NCBI RefSeq assembly: GCF_021412565.1
Contig: NZ_JAKCLJ010000008.1
Coordinates: 1-64,000 of the forward strand
Source of the DNA: Shewanella sp. AS1
Lineage (GTDB): Bacteria > Pseudomonadota > Gammaproteobacteria > Enterobacterales > Shewanellaceae
DNA: 64,000 nt
Direction of reading: 5' to 3'
This document shows positions 36,838 to 47,418 of this stretch, one piece after another. The position numbers and the translations under genes were made by a program. Within the stretch, counting starts at the first letter, position 1. Each line of letters starts with the position of its first letter. The notes below the pieces were generated by a model that worked only from the letters and a program-made list of their open reading frames with translations, was not told the DNA's origin and did no database searches.

Positions 36838-38340
36838 ATGAGTCACCAGTTTAGCAACAGAGTACAAGGCAAAATAGGGGCCGAGTTACTGATCAATGTG
36901 ACGCCGACAGAGGCGCGTGTCGCACTGGTCGAATTTGGCATACTCCAAGAAGTGCATATCGAGCGTCGCATGAAGCGCGGTCTGGTCGGCAATATCTACA
37001 AGGGCAAGGTCAGTCGGGTGCTGCCGGGTATGCAAGCGGCGTTCGTGGATATAGGTCTGGATAAGGCCGCCTTTCTGCACGCCTCGGATATAGTGCCTCA
37101 CACAGAATGTGTGGCCGACGTCGAGAAGGGTAACTTCGTGGTGCGCGACATTGGCGAGCTGGTGCGACAGGGGCAGGATATCATGGTGCAGGTGGTCAAA
37201 GATCCCCTGGGAACTAAGGGTGCGCGCCTGACCACAGACATCACTCTGCCCTCCCGTTATCTAGTATTTATGCCCGGTTCCAGCCATGTGGGGGTGTCTC
37301 AACGCATCGAGTCTGAAGAGGTGCGCTCGCGCCTAAAAGGGCTGACCGAGCCTTTCGTGGATGAAGATGGCGGCTTTATTATTCGTACTGCGGCCGAGAA
37401 TGCTGGCGAGCAGGAACTGGTGCAGGACGCGGCATTTCTACGCCGGGTGTGGGCCAAGGTGATGGAGCGGCGCAAACGCCCAGGTGTGGCCTTGCTCTAT
37501 CAGGATCTGGCGCTGCCTGTGCGTATAGTGCGTGACTTTGTCGGCACGCAATTAGATCAGATCCAGGTGGACTCCAGCCAGACTTTCCAGGAGTTACAGC
37601 AGTTTACCCAGGAGTTTATGCCCGAGATTGCCGATAAGCTAGAGCACTATTCGGGCCGGGTACCTATCTTCGATCTCTATGATGTGGAGAACGAGATCCA
37701 GCGCGCCCTGAGCCGCAAGGTGGAGCTGAAATCCGGCGGCTATCTGATTATCGATCAGACCGAAGCCATGACCACAGTGGATATCAATACCGGTGCCTTC
37801 GTGGGACACCGTAATCTTGAAGAGACCATTTTCAATACCAACCTGGAGGCGACCCACGCCATCGCCCGCCAGCTGAGGCTGCGTAATCTGGGCGGTATCA
37901 TCATTATCGACTTTATCGATATGCTTAACGAAGATCATAAGAAGCGGGTCTTGTCGACCCTGGAAACGGCGCTGGCCAGTGACAGGGTCAAGACTAATGT
38001 CAGTGGCTTCTCTGGGCTGGGTTTGGTCGAGATGACACGTAAGCGCACCCGCGAGAGTCTGGAACATGTGCTCTGTGGCGAATGTCCCGCCTGTCTGGGC
38101 AAGGGCACCTTAAAAACCGTGGAAACGGTTTCCTATGAGATCTTCAGAGAGATTATTCGCCTAGATCGCGGCTATGATGCCGATGAGTTTCTGGTGTACT
38201 GCTCGCCCGCAGTGTACGCCAGCCTGACAGGAGAAGAGAGCCATCAGGTGGCCGAGCTGGGCGCCTACATAGGTAAACGAGTCAGACTGCAAAGCGAGCC
38301 CATGTACGCGCAGAATAAATTTGATGTGGTGATAATGTAG
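36838..38340 (+). CDS. rng: Ribonuclease G
   Basis: A 500-residue endoribonuclease (E. coli RNase G 489) for 16S rRNA 5' maturation and mRNA decay. S1 RNA-binding domain about 40-120 (GNIYKGKVSRVLPGMQAAFVDIG), RNase E/G core with the Mg-binding Asp pair in MTTVDINTG and IIIIDFIDM, and the zinc-link CGECPACLGKG. A hairpin AGGAGC-GAT-GCTCCT (36801-36815) lies just before the start. The stop overlaps yhdP by one base. Confidence 0.97.
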   Translation: MSHQFSNRVQGKIGAELLINVTPTEARVALVEFGILQEVHIERRMKRGLVGNIYKGKVSRVLPGMQAAFVDIGLDKAAFLHASDIVPHTECVADVEKGNFVVRDIGELVRQGQDIMVQVVKDPLGTKGARLTTDITLPSRYLVFMPGSSHVGVSQRIESEEVRSRLKGLTEPFVDEDGGFIIRTAAENAGEQELVQDAAFLRRVWAKVMERRKRPGVALLYQDLALPVRIVRDFVGTQLDQIQVDSSQTFQELQQFTQEFMPEIADKLEHYSGRVPIFDLYDVENEIQRALSRKVELKSGGYLIIDQTEAMTTVDINTGAFVGHRNLEETIFNTNLEATHAIARQLRLRNLGGIIIIDFIDMLNEDHKKRVLSTLETALASDRVKTNVSGFSGLGLVEMTRKRTRESLEHVLCGECPACLGKGTLKTVETVSYEIFREIIRLDRGYDADEFLVYCSPAVYASLTGEESHQVAELGAYIGKRVRLQSEPMYAQNKFDVVIM

Positions 38341-41300
38341 TGCCACCTTTCCTTCGCCCCCGCAACCTCATACGCTATTTCTGGCAAACCATCGCCATAG
38401 TGCTGGTGATTTTTGCCTTGAGTGTCAGCCTGTTCAGGGGGTTGCTGCCTAAGCTGGATCAGGTGCGCCATGAGCTGGTCGATTATATCGAACAGGAGTA
38501 TCAGGTCACAGTGCATGTGTCTGAGCTATCGGCGGAGTGGCAGGCCTTCGGTCCCGCCCTCACGGTAAATAATCTTATCCTGCCGCCCCAGGAAAACCTG
38601 CCGGTTACTTTAATCGTCAACAAGGTGCATGTGAAGCTGGACTTCTGGCAGAGCCTGGTGACCGCCTCGCCTCAAATTGAGAATGTGATCTTCGAAGGGG
38701 TCAATGTCGCCTTGGATATGGATAAGCTTGACGATGAAGAGGCGACCCCAGCCCCAGATGCAGAGCCGAGCGGCGAGCTTGTGGCGGCTGAGCATCATAT
38801 GGACTGGCTCTATCGCCTGCTGCTCGAACAGCTGGGGCGTTTCTCTATCACAGATGTGAGCGTGCAGTTATTGAGTCGCTCCCATCAATATCGTCCGATT
38901 CATATCAACAACCTGCGCTGGCGTAATCGTGGCGGTTCCCATAAGGCCCAGGGCCAGCTCTATCTGGATAAGCAGGCATCTGAGGTGGAGAGTCTCTCGC
39001 TACTGGTCGATGTTCAGGGAGACGGTAATCAACCCGACACCCTCAAGGGGCAGGTCTATGTGGCGGCCAACTCCCTCGATTTAGGCAAGTGGGCATCAAG
39101 GCAGGTGAATCCCTACGACAAGAAGCAGCCGCTACCGCTGGAAGGTGTGGTGAATCTGCAAGCCTGGATGGTCTTTGCCAACCGGGAAGTCACTTCGGCT
39201 ACGGTCGCCTTCAGGCCGAGCTGGCTGGCATGGCAGCTCAAGGGCGAGCCGCAGAAGTTTGAGCTTAAATCCGGCCTGCTGAGCTGGCAACCCTATGATG
39301 CGGGTTGGCGGTTACACAGTCAGGATCTGGCGTTTGCCACCAATGATATTCCCTGGCCCGACCTTGAGATCAAAGCTTATCAAACGGGTGATCATCTCAG
39401 GGCGAACCTAACCAACCTGGATACTCAGGTACTCTTGCCCCTGCTGCCTTTGATCCCCGGCATGACACTCGAGGGCCTGAAAACCTGGCAGACTATGGCG
39501 CCCAGTGGTGAGTTACAGGATCTGCGCCTAGATTATCAACAGGGGGAGCCACTGGCTTTCGCCGCCCGGATACAGCAGCTAGGCTGGCAAGCTGCTGAGG
39601 GTATCCCTGGTAGCGATCCGCTAGATTTTAACCTGGGACTGCAGGGCAATGACCTTTATCTCAGCGCGCCAAAACAGCACTACCGCCTCGACTTTGCCAG
39701 TGGCTTTAAGGCGCCGATCAACTTGGATGGCGAGGCGTTCACTGTTAAATATGAGATGGATCAAGCTGCACTTATCGCCCCAAGACTCCAATTTGAAAAT
39801 GAGGATTTAGCCCTGAATGCGGCAATGAAAATGGAGTTCTCATCGGCGGCGCTCTTGAGGCTGGCGGCCGATGTGCAGGTGAAAAATGCCGGTCATGCGG
39901 ATCGTTATTTCCCGCTGCATGCCATGAGTAAAGCCCTGGTGGATTATCTCTCAGGTGCGATTAAAGAGGGGCGCAGTCAGGATGCCAAAGTTGTCTGGAA
40001 TGGCGCCTTTGCTGATTTTCCCTATCAGGATAACAGCGGAGTTTTTCAGGCAGGCTTCTCGCTGCAGCAGGCCAGATATCAGTTTCAGCCTGATTGGCCA
40101 GAAGTCACTAACCTGAGTCTCAATGCGCTGTTTGAAAACGCTTCTATGGATATCTGGGTTGATAAAGGCAAGCTGCTCAATGTGGCCGCCGATGGTGCCT
40201 ACGTGGGCATTCCCTTGATGAGCTTGGAATCCGAGCTTAGGGTCAAAGCCGATCTCCATACCTCGGGCGAGGACGCCAAACAGGTATTGCTCGCCTCTCC
40301 CTTGAGAGAGAGCGTGGGCGCGACCTTAGAGGTGGTACAGGTGCAGGGCAAGGTCGAGGGCAAGCTGGATTTGACCATACCTCTGTATGAAGGGGGCAAA
40401 GAGGATATTCGCGGTAAAGTGCATTTTAAGGACACCCCTGTCTATATCAGCCAGCCCGGCGTGCAGCTGGAGAAGGTCAATGGCGATGTCTACTTCGTCA
40501 ATGATGTGGTGACCGGGGAGTCGATCAGCGCCCGCTTATTCGACCAGCCGCTGACCTTGAACTTCGATACTGGCAGGTTGAATAACAATTACGGCCTTAA
40601 CCTGGATATGGATGGGCAGTGGCAGCTGGAGACCCTGCCAGCCATGCTGGATAATCCCATCCAAGACTATTATCAGGGCAAGGCGGATTGGCATGGCGCC
40701 ATGTCACTTATTTTCGACCCGACAGGCTATCGCATTCAGGCACAGGTCAGCAGCGATCTACAGGGGGTGACGTTAAATCTGCCCGGGCAGTTTGCTAAGT
40801 CGGCTGATAGCAAGAGGTCACTGTCCCTGGAGATGATTGGCGATAATAAGCAGTCGTCACTGGGCGCTAAGCTTGATGATCAGCTCGAGTTTTGGGGTGG
40901 CTTCGATGAGCAATCCGGCTCCTCTCTGTCTCACTTCGATCTCCTGCTGGGACGTACCTTCAGACCGGGAGATGCCATTCGTCGCGATCGCGGGCATCTG
41001 CAGCTGGATCTGCCTGAGACAGATTTTGCGCAGTGGCTGCCTATCATTAAGGGCTTTGTTGATGAGCTTCCATCGGATGATTCATCGGCGCTTTCTGTGC
41101 CTGAAACGCCGGCGTCGGCTGCACCAGAGGCAGTAGAATCATCGGTGGCGCCAGAGCAGGAGCCGGCTGCTGATCTGGCGCCTGGAGCCGAGGGCGCTCA
41201 TCCTTTCTTCCCGCCACTGATCTCTATCGCGGGCCAAGTCGAGCAGCTTAAGCTGTTTGGTCTGCCTCTGACTCAGCTTAATTTGACGGCGCAGCCCACC

Positions 41301-42458
41301 GAGCACGGCTGGCGCTTCGAGGGTCAGGCCGATGAGTTTGACGGCCGGGTGGATCTCTATCCCGACTGGTCATCCCAGGGGCTGAAGATAGTGGCCAAAC
41401 GCTTCGATTTTTCGCCCGAGATCAAACCCGCGAATGAAGCAGCGTTTTCCAGCGATACTGTGCTGAGTAACTTACCCCCCCTGGCGGTGGATGTGGATCA
41501 GTTCAGTACCTATGGCAAGCCGCTTGGGCATCTTGTGCTGCAGGGCACGCCGGTCGATGGTGATTACCATATTCAGACCATCTCGCTGAAAACGCCGGAC
41601 ACCTCCCTCAACGGTAAAGGCGCCTGGCTAAACAGCGAAGGGCAGAACCAGACCGAGCTTGAGCTGGATCTCAAGGCCAAAAATTTCGATGATATTGCCG
41701 ATCGCCTAAAGTTAGGCGGCGGTTTGCGGGAGGCGCCTTTAAATCTGCAGGCAAAATTGTCCTGGCACGGTGCCCCCTATGGCTTCTCGCTGGCGACCCT
41801 GAACGGTCAGGTAAAATATCAGCTGGGCAAAGGGCACCTGTCTGAGGTGAGCGACAAGGGCGCGCGTATCTTCTCCCTGTTCAGCCTCAACTCGCTGCTG
41901 CGCAAGCTGTCGCTCGACTTTTCCGACGTCTTTGGTAAGGGGCTCTACTTCGACTCCTTTAGCGGCACCTTAACAGTGGATAATGGCGTGATGAAGACCA
42001 CAGACTCGGAGATGGAGGCGGTGGCCGGTAACATGAAGATGCGCGGTTATACAGATCTCACCACAGAGAGCCTGAATTACGACATTCGTTTCGTGCCTAA
42101 GCTGGCCTCAAGTGTGCCAACCGTAGTGCTGCTCAGTACAGGCGGCTGGGGATTAGGCTTGGGCGCCTTCGCCCTGACTAAGGTGCTGGAACCTGTGATT
42201 GAGGTGATCTCTGAGATACGTTTCAGATTAACCGGCACCATGTCAGATCCTAAACTTGAAGAGGTGGAGCGTAAGAGTAAGGAGATAGAGATCCCCGACT
42301 CGGCTCTGCCTGAGCATCTGCGTAAACAGCAGCCAGCAGAGGAACAGTCGCCTGCTCAGCAGGAAAATCAGCAGCAGGAAGAACCCCAGCTGGAAAAACC
42401 GCAGTCGGAAGAGAAAGATGTCGAAGCGGCCTTGCCTGAAAGCGGCGCGAGTCACTAA
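38340..42458 (+). CDS. yhdP: YhdP, AsmA-like envelope lipid-transport protein
   Basis: A 1372-residue protein starting with GTG at 38340 on the last base of the rng stop. One N-terminal membrane anchor (about 15-35) and a very long beta-rich periplasmic body that in YhdP/TamB/YdbH proteins forms a hydrophobic groove bridging the envelope for phospholipid transport to the outer membrane. The C-terminal AsmA-like region (GRIFSLFSLNSLLRKLSLDF; YDIRFVPKLASSVPTVVLL) is typical. The Q/E-rich tail after about 1310 and a Pro/Ala/Glu-rich insert near 925-955 are variable. E. coli YhdP is 1266 residues. Confidence 0.93.
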   Translation: MPPFLRPRNLIRYFWQTIAIVLVIFALSVSLFRGLLPKLDQVRHELVDYIEQEYQVTVHVSELSAEWQAFGPALTVNNLILPPQENLPVTLIVNKVHVKLDFWQSLVTASPQIENVIFEGVNVALDMDKLDDEEATPAPDAEPSGELVAAEHHMDWLYRLLLEQLGRFSITDVSVQLLSRSHQYRPIHINNLRWRNRGGSHKAQGQLYLDKQASEVESLSLLVDVQGDGNQPDTLKGQVYVAANSLDLGKWASRQVNPYDKKQPLPLEGVVNLQAWMVFANREVTSATVAFRPSWLAWQLKGEPQKFELKSGLLSWQPYDAGWRLHSQDLAFATNDIPWPDLEIKAYQTGDHLRANLTNLDTQVLLPLLPLIPGMTLEGLKTWQTMAPSGELQDLRLDYQQGEPLAFAARIQQLGWQAAEGIPGSDPLDFNLGLQGNDLYLSAPKQHYRLDFASGFKAPINLDGEAFTVKYEMDQAALIAPRLQFENEDLALNAAMKMEFSSAALLRLAADVQVKNAGHADRYFPLHAMSKALVDYLSGAIKEGRSQDAKVVWNGAFADFPYQDNSGVFQAGFSLQQARYQFQPDWPEVTNLSLNALFENASMDIWVDKGKLLNVAADGAYVGIPLMSLESELRVKADLHTSGEDAKQVLLASPLRESVGATLEVVQVQGKVEGKLDLTIPLYEGGKEDIRGKVHFKDTPVYISQPGVQLEKVNGDVYFVNDVVTGESISARLFDQPLTLNFDTGRLNNNYGLNLDMDGQWQLETLPAMLDNPIQDYYQGKADWHGAMSLIFDPTGYRIQAQVSSDLQGVTLNLPGQFAKSADSKRSLSLEMIGDNKQSSLGAKLDDQLEFWGGFDEQSGSSLSHFDLLLGRTFRPGDAIRRDRGHLQLDLPETDFAQWLPIIKGFVDELPSDDSSALSVPETPASAAPEAVESSVAPEQEPAADLAPGAEGAHPFFPPLISIAGQVEQLKLFGLPLTQLNLTAQPTEHGWRFEGQADEFDGRVDLYPDWSSQGLKIVAKRFDFSPEIKPANEAAFSSDTVLSNLPPLAVDVDQFSTYGKPLGHLVLQGTPVDGDYHIQTISLKTPDTSLNGKGAWLNSEGQNQTELELDLKAKNFDDIADRLKLGGGLREAPLNLQAKLSWHGAPYGFSLATLNGQVKYQLGKGHLSEVSDKGARIFSLFSLNSLLRKLSLDFSDVFGKGLYFDSFSGTLTVDNGVMKTTDSEMEAVAGNMKMRGYTDLTTESLNYDIRFVPKLASSVPTVVLLSTGGWGLGLGAFALTKVLEPVIEVISEIRFRLTGTMSDPKLEEVERKSKEIEIPDSALPEHLRKQQPAEEQSPAQQENQQQEEPQLEKPQSEEKDVEAALPESGASH

Positions 42459-42504
42459 CAGGGACGATTCACTAACAGGAAAAGGTCTGAACGGGAGCGA
42501 GAAG

Positions 42505-43332
42505 ATGCAGGTTAGCTTATTACAGTGTCAGAGCAGCCGCGATGTGCAGGCGAACTTTCACTTTATCGAGCAGCAGCTTGAGCTGCTAACTGTGCGCTCG
42601 CCCCATCTGGTGGTCCTGCCCGAGTGTTGCCTGCTGTTTGGCGGCCATGAGAGCGATCAGCTCGCCCATGCCGGCAGCGATGAACAGAGCGAGCTTAAGC
42701 AGCGACTGGCTCAGCTCGCGGCGCGTTATGGCATCTATCTGGTGGCGGGCACTATCCCGATTCTGGCCGAAGATGGCCGGGTATACAGCCGCAGTTATCT
42801 GTTCGATGAAAGCGGGCAAACCTTAGGTCACTACGACAAACTCCATCTGTTTGACGTGGAAGTAGCCGATGGCACAAAAAGCTATCGTGAGAGTGATACC
42901 TTCTGCCCTGGTGAGCGGGTGAGCGTGATAGACACGTCTTTTGGCAGAGTGGGGATGGCTATCTGCTACGACCTGAGGTTTGCCGATCTGTTTCGCGCCC
43001 TGCGCCTGCAAGGCGCCGACATTATCGTTCTGCCGTCGGCCTTTACCCGGGTGACAGGCGAGGCGCACTGGCTGCCACTACTGCAGGCCAGAGCCATAGA
43101 GACCCAATGTTTTCTCCTGGCCGCAGGGCAGTGGGGCATGCATAACAATGGCCGCCGGGAAACCTGGGGCCACAGCTGCGTGGTGAGCCCCTGGGGCAAG
43201 GTGTTAGCCATTAAACCCGAGGAGTGCGGCTGGTTAAACACGGCTATCGAATTAAACCAGTTAGAGGATATTCGGCGTAATATCCCTGTGGTTAAGCATA
43301 ATCGTTTCGCTGAGCCCAAATTAAAAGCATAA
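42505..43332 (+). CDS. Nit-family amidohydrolase (carbon-nitrogen hydrolase)
   Basis: About 275 residues from ATG 42505, preceded by GGGAGCGAG; the longer frame from 42418 overlaps yhdP and lacks support. The nitrilase triad is visible: Glu in VVLPECCLLFGG, Lys in HYDKLHLFDV, Cys in GMAICYDLRF. Proteins of this type in the rng-yhdP-tldD neighbourhood are deaminated-glutathione amidases (Nit1-like repair enzymes) or omega-amidases; I favour the former from sequence feel and position, without proof. Confidence 0.88.
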   Translation: MQVSLLQCQSSRDVQANFHFIEQQLELLTVRSPHLVVLPECCLLFGGHESDQLAHAGSDEQSELKQRLAQLAARYGIYLVAGTIPILAEDGRVYSRSYLFDESGQTLGHYDKLHLFDVEVADGTKSYRESDTFCPGERVSVIDTSFGRVGMAICYDLRFADLFRALRLQGADIIVLPSAFTRVTGEAHWLPLLQARAIETQCFLLAAGQWGMHNNGRRETWGHSCVVSPWGKVLAIKPEECGWLNTAIELNQLEDIRRNIPVVKHNRFAEPKLKA

Positions 43333-43390
43333 TGGCTCATTGCAATAACAGTTAAGGCTCCGTTTCGATGGAGCACAAGAGAGAGAATTA

Positions 43391-44839
43391 ATGCCATTTT
43401 TAACTCGAGTCGAGCAAAGTTTACTGCAAGATGGACTATCACTGGAAAGGCTGCAGGGCTACCTCAAGCGTATCCATCAGCATCAAGTCGATTTTTCCGA
43501 TCTCTATTTCCAGGGCAGTCGTCATGAATCTTGGGTGCTTGAAGATGGCATAGTCAAAGAGGGCAGTTTCCATATCGAGCGGGGTGTGGGCGTGCGGGCT
43601 ATCACAGGCGAGAAGTGCGGTTTTGCCTACGCCGATGAGATCACCCCACATGCACTCGATGCCGCAGTTGACGCGGCGCGCGGTATCTCGGCTGCCGGTC
43701 ACAATGGTCAGGTGCAGGCCTGGAAACGCACTCAGGCCAACAGCCTATATCAGAGTGTCGATCCTATCGCGGCCATGGAAGAGGTGAAAAAAATAGCGCT
43801 GCTGAAACAGGCCGATGCCTATATTCGCAGTCTCGACAGCCGCATCATTCAGGTGGTGGTCAGCCTCTCAGGTGTGCATGAAGAGATCTTAGTGGCCGCC
43901 AGCGATGGCACACTGGCCGCCGATATTCGCCCCTTAGTGCGTTTTAACTGCAGCGTGATTTTGGAAGAGAATGGCAAGCGGGAGCGGGGCGCCAGCGGTG
44001 GCGGTGGTCGTCACGATTACCAGCTGCTTTTTGATGAGGGAGACGATGGTCTGCCACAATGTTTTGCCTTCGCTCGGGAGGCTGTACGTCAGGCGGCGGT
44101 GAACTTAACTGCCATAGATGCGCCCGCTGGTGAGATGCCAGTGGTATTAGGTGCGGGCTGGCCTGGAGTGCTGCTCCATGAGGCTGTGGGTCACGGTTTG
44201 GAAGGGGACTTTAACCGTAAGGGCAGCAGCGCCTTTAGCGGCATGGTGGGGCAGCAAGTGGCATCATCCCTGGTGACTGTGGTGGATGATGGCACCCTGA
44301 CCAATCGCCGAGGCTCTTTGAGTATCGACGATGAGGGCGTGCCCAGTCAGAAAACTGTGCTTATTGAGAAAGGAATACTCAAGGGCTATATGCAGGACAA
44401 ACTCAATGGCCGCTTGATGGGAGAGACTTCAACCGGAAACGGTCGCCGCGAGTCCTACGCCCACATGCCTATGCCGCGTATGACCAATACCTATATGGAG
44501 GCGGGCGAGTCGGATCCGGCCGAGATCATCAAGTCGGTCGAGAAAGGGATCTATGCGCCTAACTTTGGCGGCGGTCAGGTGGATATCACCTCGGGTAAAT
44601 TTGTGTTCTCGGCATCGGAAGCCTATCTCATCGAGAAGGGTGAGATCACTCAGGCGATCAAGGGCGCGACCTTAATTGGCAATGGCCCACAAGCCATGGG
44701 GCAGATCTCCATGGTAGGTAATGATCTTGAGCTGGATAAAGGTGTGGGTGTCTGCGGTAAGGATGGCCAGAGCGTGCCTGTCGGGGTCGGTCAGCCCACC
44801 CTGAAACTGGATCGTTTAACCGTGGGCGGTACGGCTTAA
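43391..44839 (+). CDS. tldD: Metalloprotease subunit TldD
   Basis: A 482-residue subunit of the TldD-TldE(PmbA) heterodimer that degrades unfolded peptides and matures some RiPPs such as microcin B17. The zinc motif [11 protein letters not shown] (HExxxH) lies near residue 260 and a Cys further on completes the site in known structures. Length equals E. coli TldD (481). Its partner pmbA is also in this window, 8 kb away. A terminator follows about 45 bases after the stop. Confidence 0.97.
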   Translation: MPFLTRVEQSLLQDGLSLERLQGYLKRIHQHQVDFSDLYFQGSRHESWVLEDGIVKEGSFHIERGVGVRAITGEKCGFAYADEITPHALDAAVDAARGISAAGHNGQVQAWKRTQANSLYQSVDPIAAMEEVKKIALLKQADAYIRSLDSRIIQVVVSLSGVHEEILVAASDGTLAADIRPLVRFNCSVILEENGKRERGASGGGGRHDYQLLFDEGDDGLPQCFAFAREAVRQAAVNLTAIDAPAGEMPVVLGAGWPGVLLHEAVGHGLEGDFNRKGSSAFSGMVGQQVASSLVTVVDDGTLTNRRGSLSIDDEGVPSQKTVLIEKGILKGYMQDKLNGRLMGETSTGNGRRESYAHMPMPRMTNTYMEAGESDPAEIIKSVEKGIYAPNFGGGQVDITSGKFVFSASEAYLIEKGEITQAIKGATLIGNGPQAMGQISMVGNDLELDKGVGVCGKDGQSVPVGVGQPTLKLDRLTVGGTA

Positions 44840-44883
44840 GCTGCAGTTTTACAGACTCAGATTCTTTCAAACAAATCCCACAG

Positions 44884-44919
44884 CAGGATGAAGATTACAC
44901 AATCTCATCCTGTTTTTTT
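44884..44919 (+). terminator. tldD terminator
   Basis: Stem CAGGATGA/AGATT (from 44884) pairs with AATCT/CATCCTG (to 44912), one bulged A, followed by TTTTTTT. Confidence 0.8.
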
Positions 44920-45038
44920 ATAGACTTAGCTTGTATTTGCTTAATTTATGATCTCACTATAGTAAAGCGTATTTCATTTCATCCCCTGTGGATGTTAATC
45001 TCCACCAAGGAATTAGAGCTATGACTCTAGAGGTGTGA

Positions 45039-46445
45039 ATGCAATCTAAATTTAGGGTGTTAATTTGTCTTTTATTTCTCAGCTGCGGCCTGGCCCAGGG
45101 GAGCGAGATGAGTTTTGCCCACGCCTGGCAACAGCTGCTTAAAGTGAGCGATAAACTGCAGGCCAGCCAGGAGGAGGTGAGGCGCAGCGAGGCCGAGAGT
45201 CAAGCCAGCGAGGATCTTAACTGGCCTTCATTGTCCATCAACGGCAGCTACACCCGACTGGAAAGCCCGATAGAGCTGGATCTGCGGGATCTCAATCCCT
45301 TAGCCAGTCTGGATCCCACCACCCTGCCACCCGCCCTTGCCGGTGCCTTGGGGACGATTCCCGGCTCACTGTTTGTCACCCCCTTCACCGAGCAGGATCT
45401 GTTCCGCTCCAGTCTGCAGGCCATGTGGCCCATCTATACTGGCGGGCGGGTGACGGCGGCTCAGGGGATCCATGCCGCCCAGGTGATGGAGAAAGAGCAG
45501 CAGCATCAAATCGCCCAGCGGGAGCTATTTCTGCAACTGGTGGAGCGTTATTACGGCGTGGCCGTCAGCCATGCGCTTACCGAGACTCAGTCGCAGCTGC
45601 TTTTATCCCTAAATCAACATGCCGAGCACGCCCAAAAATTGGAACAGCAGGGGCAGATTGCCAAGGTGGAGCGGCTCAATGCTCAGGTGGCGCTGGAAAA
45701 TGCCAAGGTGGATTATGCCAGTGCTCGGCGTCAGCTGGAGATGGCGCAGCTAGCCCTGTCACGCATGTTACACGAGCAGAATGTCGATACCGCATCCACA
45801 CTCTTTATTTTGCGCGATCAGCCATCCTTGTCTCAGCTTAACCAAATGACCCTGGCCGAACATCCGGCGCTGAAACTGCTTGAAGCCAAAGAGGCGCAGG
45901 CTCAGGGCTTGGTCGAGGTGGAAAAGGGCAGCTATCATCCCACGGTTTATCTCTACGGTAACTACACCCTGTATGAGGATGACAGCTTGCTGGCCAAGAT
46001 GGAGCCAGACTGGCTGGTAGGGGTTGGAGTCAATATTCCTCTTATTAGCCGCGATGGCCGCAGCGGCAAGGTTCAGGCAGCCCGCAGTGCGCTGCTGCAG
46101 GCCAGATACACCAAGGCGCAGACCCGGCAAGATCTCAGTCTGCTACTGGATCAGAGTTATCGTCAGTTGCTGCAGGCTAAGGAGGAGGTAGACTCGCTCC
46201 AAGTTTCACAGCAACTGGCCGAGGAGAATAAACGCCTTAGGGATCTGGCCTTCAGTCAGGGACTCTCCACCTCAATCGATAAAGTCGACGCCGAATTAAA
46301 ACTCAGCGCCGTGCAGACTAAACAGCTGGCGGCTCGTTATCGTTATCTGCTGGCCTATGCCAGGCTGATGGCGGTAAGTGGTCAGCTCGATGAGTTTGTC
46401 GCCCGTGCCAGCCGCGTTCAGGAGGAAGAAGATGCGCGCCAATAG
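45039..46445 (+). CDS. TolC-family outer-membrane efflux protein
   Basis: A 468-residue outer-membrane channel subunit with signal peptide MQSKFRVLICLLFLSCGLAQG and two OEP repeats (about 60-225 and 265-455) made of long helices (SQLLLSLNQHAEHAQKLEQQGQIAKVERLNAQVALENAKVDY) between barrel strands (WPSLSINGSYTRLESP; PTVYLYGNYTLYED). First gene of a four-gene export operon with hlyD and two ABC-2 permeases. Substrate unknown. Confidence 0.88.
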   Translation: MQSKFRVLICLLFLSCGLAQGSEMSFAHAWQQLLKVSDKLQASQEEVRRSEAESQASEDLNWPSLSINGSYTRLESPIELDLRDLNPLASLDPTTLPPALAGALGTIPGSLFVTPFTEQDLFRSSLQAMWPIYTGGRVTAAQGIHAAQVMEKEQQHQIAQRELFLQLVERYYGVAVSHALTETQSQLLLSLNQHAEHAQKLEQQGQIAKVERLNAQVALENAKVDYASARRQLEMAQLALSRMLHEQNVDTASTLFILRDQPSLSQLNQMTLAEHPALKLLEAKEAQAQGLVEVEKGSYHPTVYLYGNYTLYEDDSLLAKMEPDWLVGVGVNIPLISRDGRSGKVQAARSALLQARYTKAQTRQDLSLLLDQSYRQLLQAKEEVDSLQVSQQLAEENKRLRDLAFSQGLSTSIDKVDAELKLSAVQTKQLAARYRYLLAYARLMAVSGQLDEFVARASRVQEEEDARQ

Positions 46446-47403
46446 GATACTCGCCCTGGTTGCCCTGTCAGCCCTAATCCTGTTTCTCGCCTATGGCCTG
46501 AAGCTGGCTTACAGCCCCAAGGCGGAAAGATTGCAGGGGCAGATAGAGGCGCGGGAATACAATATCTCATCAAAAGTGCCAGGCCGAGTATCCCAGGTGC
46601 TGGTGCGACGGGGAGACAGAGTCGAAGTGGGGGATCTGCTGTTTGCCATCGACAGTCCAGAGCTGGATGCCAAGCTGATGCAGGCCCAGGGCGGGCGAGA
46701 TGCCGCCAAGGCGATGCAGCAGGAAGCCGATAACGGCGCCCGCAAACAACAGGTGACCGCCGCCAAAGAGCAATGGCTCAAGGCCAAAGCCGCAGCAACC
46801 TTGGCCGATACGACATATCAGCGGGTCGAAGCCCTGTTTAAAGAGGGAGTGCTAGCAAGGCAGAAGCGCGATGAAGCCTTTACCCAGTGGCAGGCCGCCA
46901 AATACACAGAGCAGGCCGCCTTTGCCATGTATCAGATGGCTGATGAAGGTGCGCGCGCCGAGACCAAAGCTGCTGCCGCGGGGAATGCCCGTATGGCCGA
47001 AGGGGCGGTCAATGAGGTGAATGCCATTCTGGCCGATAGCCAGATGCGCTCGCCTAAAGCGGGTGAGGTTAGCGAAGTATTGCTGCAGGCTGGCGAGCTG
47101 GCGCCCAGCGGATTTCCTGTGGTCAGCATTATCGATATGCAGGACGCCTGGGCTGTGATTCAAGTGCGTGAAGATAGGCTAAAGGATTTTAGGGTGGGGC
47201 AAACCCTTGAGCTTGAGATCCCCGCCTTGGGTAAAAGTTTTCCTTTTACTATCTCTCACATAGGCGTGATGGGGCACTTTGCTACCTGGCGCGCCACCGA
47301 GAGCGGCCATGATTTTGACCTGCGAACCTTCGAGATGGAGTTAAGGCCGACGGCGCCGATCGCGGATCTGAGGGTCGGCATGACAGCATTGCTGTCGCTC
47401 TGA
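46432..47403 (+). CDS. HlyD/EmrA-type membrane fusion protein
   Basis: About 323 residues from ATG 46432, which follows GGAGGAAG and overlaps the TolC-like stop by 14 bp; the frame upstream to 46378 lacks a site. N-terminal membrane anchor (about 5-24), lipoyl-like hairpin (ISSKVPGRVSQVLVRRGDRVEVGDLLFAID), a long coiled-coil hairpin (75-190), second lipoyl half and beta barrel (SPKAGEVSEVLLQAGELAPSG). It connects the inner-membrane permeases to the TolC-like channel, as YbhG/YhiI do. Confidence 0.9.
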   Translation: MRANRILALVALSALILFLAYGLKLAYSPKAERLQGQIEAREYNISSKVPGRVSQVLVRRGDRVEVGDLLFAIDSPELDAKLMQAQGGRDAAKAMQQEADNGARKQQVTAAKEQWLKAKAAATLADTTYQRVEALFKEGVLARQKRDEAFTQWQAAKYTEQAAFAMYQMADEGARAETKAAAAGNARMAEGAVNEVNAILADSQMRSPKAGEVSEVLLQAGELAPSGFPVVSIIDMQDAWAVIQVREDRLKDFRVGQTLELEIPALGKSFPFTISHIGVMGHFATWRATESGHDFDLRTFEMELRPTAPIADLRVGMTALLSL

Positions 47404-47418
47404 TCCGGGTAAGCGAAT